Origin: Actinacidiphila bryophytorum
GTDB lineage: Bacteria; Actinomycetota; Actinomycetes; Streptomycetales; Streptomycetaceae
Assembly: GCF_016916835.1 (NCBI RefSeq)
Contig: NZ_JAFFIX010000001.1
Location: 62,001 to 126,000 of the forward strand
Length of the DNA stretch: 64,000 nt
Direction: 5' to 3'
Shown: piece after piece, positions 62,523 through 64,000 of the stretch
Position numbering within the stretch: position 1 is the first letter of the stretch
Layout: each line of letters begins with the position of its first letter
Translations under genes and position numbers: made by a program
Notes under the pieces: generated by a model
What the model was told of the DNA's origin: nothing
Databases searched by the model: none
The model's input: the letters and a program-made list of their open reading frames with translations, nothing else

Positions 62523-63992
62523 TCAGCACACCGCCTTCGTGGGGGGCATCGCTCCGTCGATCAGGTACGCCTCCACCGACTTCACCACGCATGGGTTGTG
62601 CGCGAAGTACGCCCCGTGGCCCTCGCCCCGGTACGTCAGCACCCGGCTGCCGTTGCCGAGCGCCGCGGCCATGTGCGCCGCCCCCGGGTACGGTGTCGCC
62701 GGGTCCGCCGTCGTACTGACCAGCAGCGCCTCCGGCGCCGTCGGTGCCGCCACCCGGCGCGACGCCGCGTCTCCCGGCGGCCACCCCGAGCACGACAGCA
62801 GCGTCGCCTCGATCGACGAGCCGAACACCGGGGACGCCGCCGCGAAACGCGCGTCCAGCGCGTGCACGCCCGCCGCGGTGTGCCGTTCCGGGGTGTCCCG
62901 GCAGTCGATCGCCAGCTTCGACATCTCGTAGTTGTCCGGCGTCGACCACGAAGGGCCGCGGGCGGGGCCCGAGGCCACGCCCAGTTGCCCCGGGTAGGCC
63001 AGCTGCATCATCAGCTCGCCGTCACCGTCGCGCAGCGCACTCAGCGCCTCCCGGAGGAAGGGCCAGTTGTCCTTGGAGTACAGCGCGTTCTGCACGCCCT
63101 GCAGGTAGCCGGCCCGGTCCAGTTGCCCCGACACCGTCGCCAGCCCGCCAGCGTCCAGGCCGCGGCCGGTCGCCCCGATCCCCGCCACCACCTGCGCCGC
63201 CGTCCGGCCGGGCACCGGGCAGCCGCGGGCCGCGCAGTCCGCGGCGAAGTCGTTCAGCGCGTGCTGGAAGGCTGCCGCCTGGGCCAGCGCGGTCTGCGTG
63301 TCGTCCAGCGTCGGGTCCGGTACGCCGTCCAGCACGACGCGGCCCGTGTGCTGCGGGAACTCGTGCGCATAGACCGAGCCGAGGCGGCCGCCGTAGGAGA
63401 AGCCCAGGTACGCCAGGCGGTCGTCGCCCAGCGCCGACCTCACCACGTCCAGGTCCCTTGCGGCATTCGGGGTGCCCACCCAGGGCAGCAGGGCGCCGGA
63501 GTGCTCGCGGCACGCCTGCGCCACCTGGCGCGCTTGCGCCACCGGGTCCGTGGCGGTCACGTCCGAGAGGTCGCCGCAGTCGACGGGGGTGCTGCGGCCG
63601 GTGCCGCGGGGGTCGAAGCCGATGAGGTCGTAGCTGCGGTTGAGCCGGGACAGCTCGCCGGCCGCGGTGCGTTGCGCCAGTTCGGCGATGCCGGGGATGC
63701 CGGGGCCGCCGAAGTTCACCACGAGCGAGCCGAGGCGCGGGCCTGGGCCCGTCGCCGGTATCCGGCTGACCGCCAGGTCCAGGTCGCCGTGCCGCGGCTC
63801 GGCGTAGTCGTGCGGCACGGTGAGCGTGCCGCACTCCATCGACGCCGGCCCCTGCACACCCGAGCACCCGGTCCAGTCGATGCTCTGCCCGTACGGATCG
63901 GCGGCGGCCGACCCCGTGGCGTGCGGCGGAGCGGCCAACGCGGTGCCTGCGAGCACCGCCACAACGGCGGCAGCGGTTCTCATCCGGGCCAT
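62523..63992 (-). CDS. Secreted alpha/beta-hydrolase, tripeptidyl aminopeptidase (TAP/SlpD-like)
   Basis: A 489-residue secreted serine peptidase from ATG 63992 (ATG 63983 also possible). A signal peptide covers about 1-31. The nucleophile Ser is in LGFSYGGRLG, after LIGFDPRGTGRSTP; a TAP-like C-terminal domain ends with the catalytic His in GEGHGAY. It contains several Cys pairs (DCAARGC, DCRDTP, LLSCSGW). Such enzymes remove tripeptides from extracellular peptides. Complete; about 8 nt of the window remain upstream. Confidence 0.92.
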   Translation of the reverse strand: MARMRTAAAVVAVLAGTALAAPPHATGSAAADPYGQSIDWTGCSGVQGPASMECGTLTVPHDYAEPRHGDLDLAVSRIPATGPGPRLGSLVVNFGGPGIPGIAELAQRTAAGELSRLNRSYDLIGFDPRGTGRSTPVDCGDLSDVTATDPVAQARQVAQACREHSGALLPWVGTPNAARDLDVVRSALGDDRLAYLGFSYGGRLGSVYAHEFPQHTGRVVLDGVPDPTLDDTQTALAQAAAFQHALNDFAADCAARGCPVPGRTAAQVVAGIGATGRGLDAGGLATVSGQLDRAGYLQGVQNALYSKDNWPFLREALSALRDGDGELMMQLAYPGQLGVASGPARGPSWSTPDNYEMSKLAIDCRDTPERHTAAGVHALDARFAAASPVFGSSIEATLLSCSGWPPGDAASRRVAAPTAPEALLVSTTADPATPYPGAAHMAAALGNGSRVLTYRGEGHGAYFAHNPCVVKSVEAYLIDGAMPPTKAVC

Positions 63993-64000
63993 GCCCTTAA

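Noticed and set aside
59683..62949. 1088-codon minus-strand open frame across the MprF-like gene
   Set aside because: Antisense shadow; it runs through tRNA-Lys, its terminator, and the GCTGCGGT repeats.

Overview
The window is 64 kb of very GC-rich actinobacterial chromosome with strong third-position GC bias, many GTG starts and short 4-8 nt gene overlaps. Gene content (DasR-type operators at N-acetylglucosamine PTS genes and a GH18 chitinase, a class F-like sortase, SpoIIE phosphatase, DUF3618, tandem secreted M6 proteases, three TTA codons in one accessory gene) and the order cysM-MBL-nagE2-nagE1-nagF-rph-rdgB-bcp point to Streptomyces or a close relative. Most of it looks like ordinary chromosome; the clearest accessory element is an RHS toxin locus.

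Layout. 1-2.1 kb: CysO/CysM/Mec protein-thiocarboxylate cysteine pathway (Mec protease, a 34-residue Cys-containing leader peptide, CysO-like carrier, CysM). 2.3-7.9 kb: MBL hydrolase, GlcNAc PTS (two IIC genes and IIB, three DasR-like sites), RNase PH and RdgB, then tRNA-Leu(UAG). 8-15.5 kb: Bcp peroxiredoxin, DUF3618, GroES-like protein, bifunctional PBP, an ABC-2 exporter (two permeases plus ATPase) and a tandem-GNAT protein. 15.7-25 kb: MerR and quinone-oxidoreductase-like MDR, aminotransferase V, DUF445, FAH-family hydrolase, Gfo/Idh/MocA plus UPF0303 divergent from a ROK regulator across a perfect palindrome, HAD-IIA phosphatase. 25-34.9 kb: secreted protein with a sorting-like tail beside a sortase, GAF-ANTAR regulator, large FAD/Fe-S D-lactate or glycolate-type dehydrogenase, chitinase, LLM oxidoreductase, IclR regulator.

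34.9-59.7 kb is bracketed by two identical tRNA-Lys(CUU) genes. It holds a YkgJ-type Cys cluster fused to pentapeptide repeats, an M1 peptidase, a SpoIIE phosphatase, a 2111-residue RHS protein with an integrin-like insert and a probable type 44 toxin tip, an overlapping lipoprotein gene (candidate immunity), a GGDEF-EAL protein, two M6 proteases, OsmC, a histidine phosphatase, TetR, a PAP2-type membrane enzyme, and a nuclease / unknown protein / SF1 helicase cluster. The second tRNA-Lys lies just upstream of an MprF-like protein, whose family uses Lys-tRNA. A (GCTGCGGT)n low-complexity spacer and a secreted TAP-like peptidase end the window.

Two dispersed non-coding palindromic repeat families stand out. 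One (near 15.5, 21.3 and 55.3 kb) has perfect 22-32 bp arms around a loop that is inverted in one copy. The other (30.4 and 51.2 kb) begins CTAGGCCGTGTTTTGG and shares its TAG with the stop codon of the adjacent gene in both copies. The best candidates for less-described biology are the RHS toxin/lipoprotein pair, the Cas4/Dna2-like nuclease-helicase cluster, and these repeats. All assignments come from reading motifs by eye; no database search was run.
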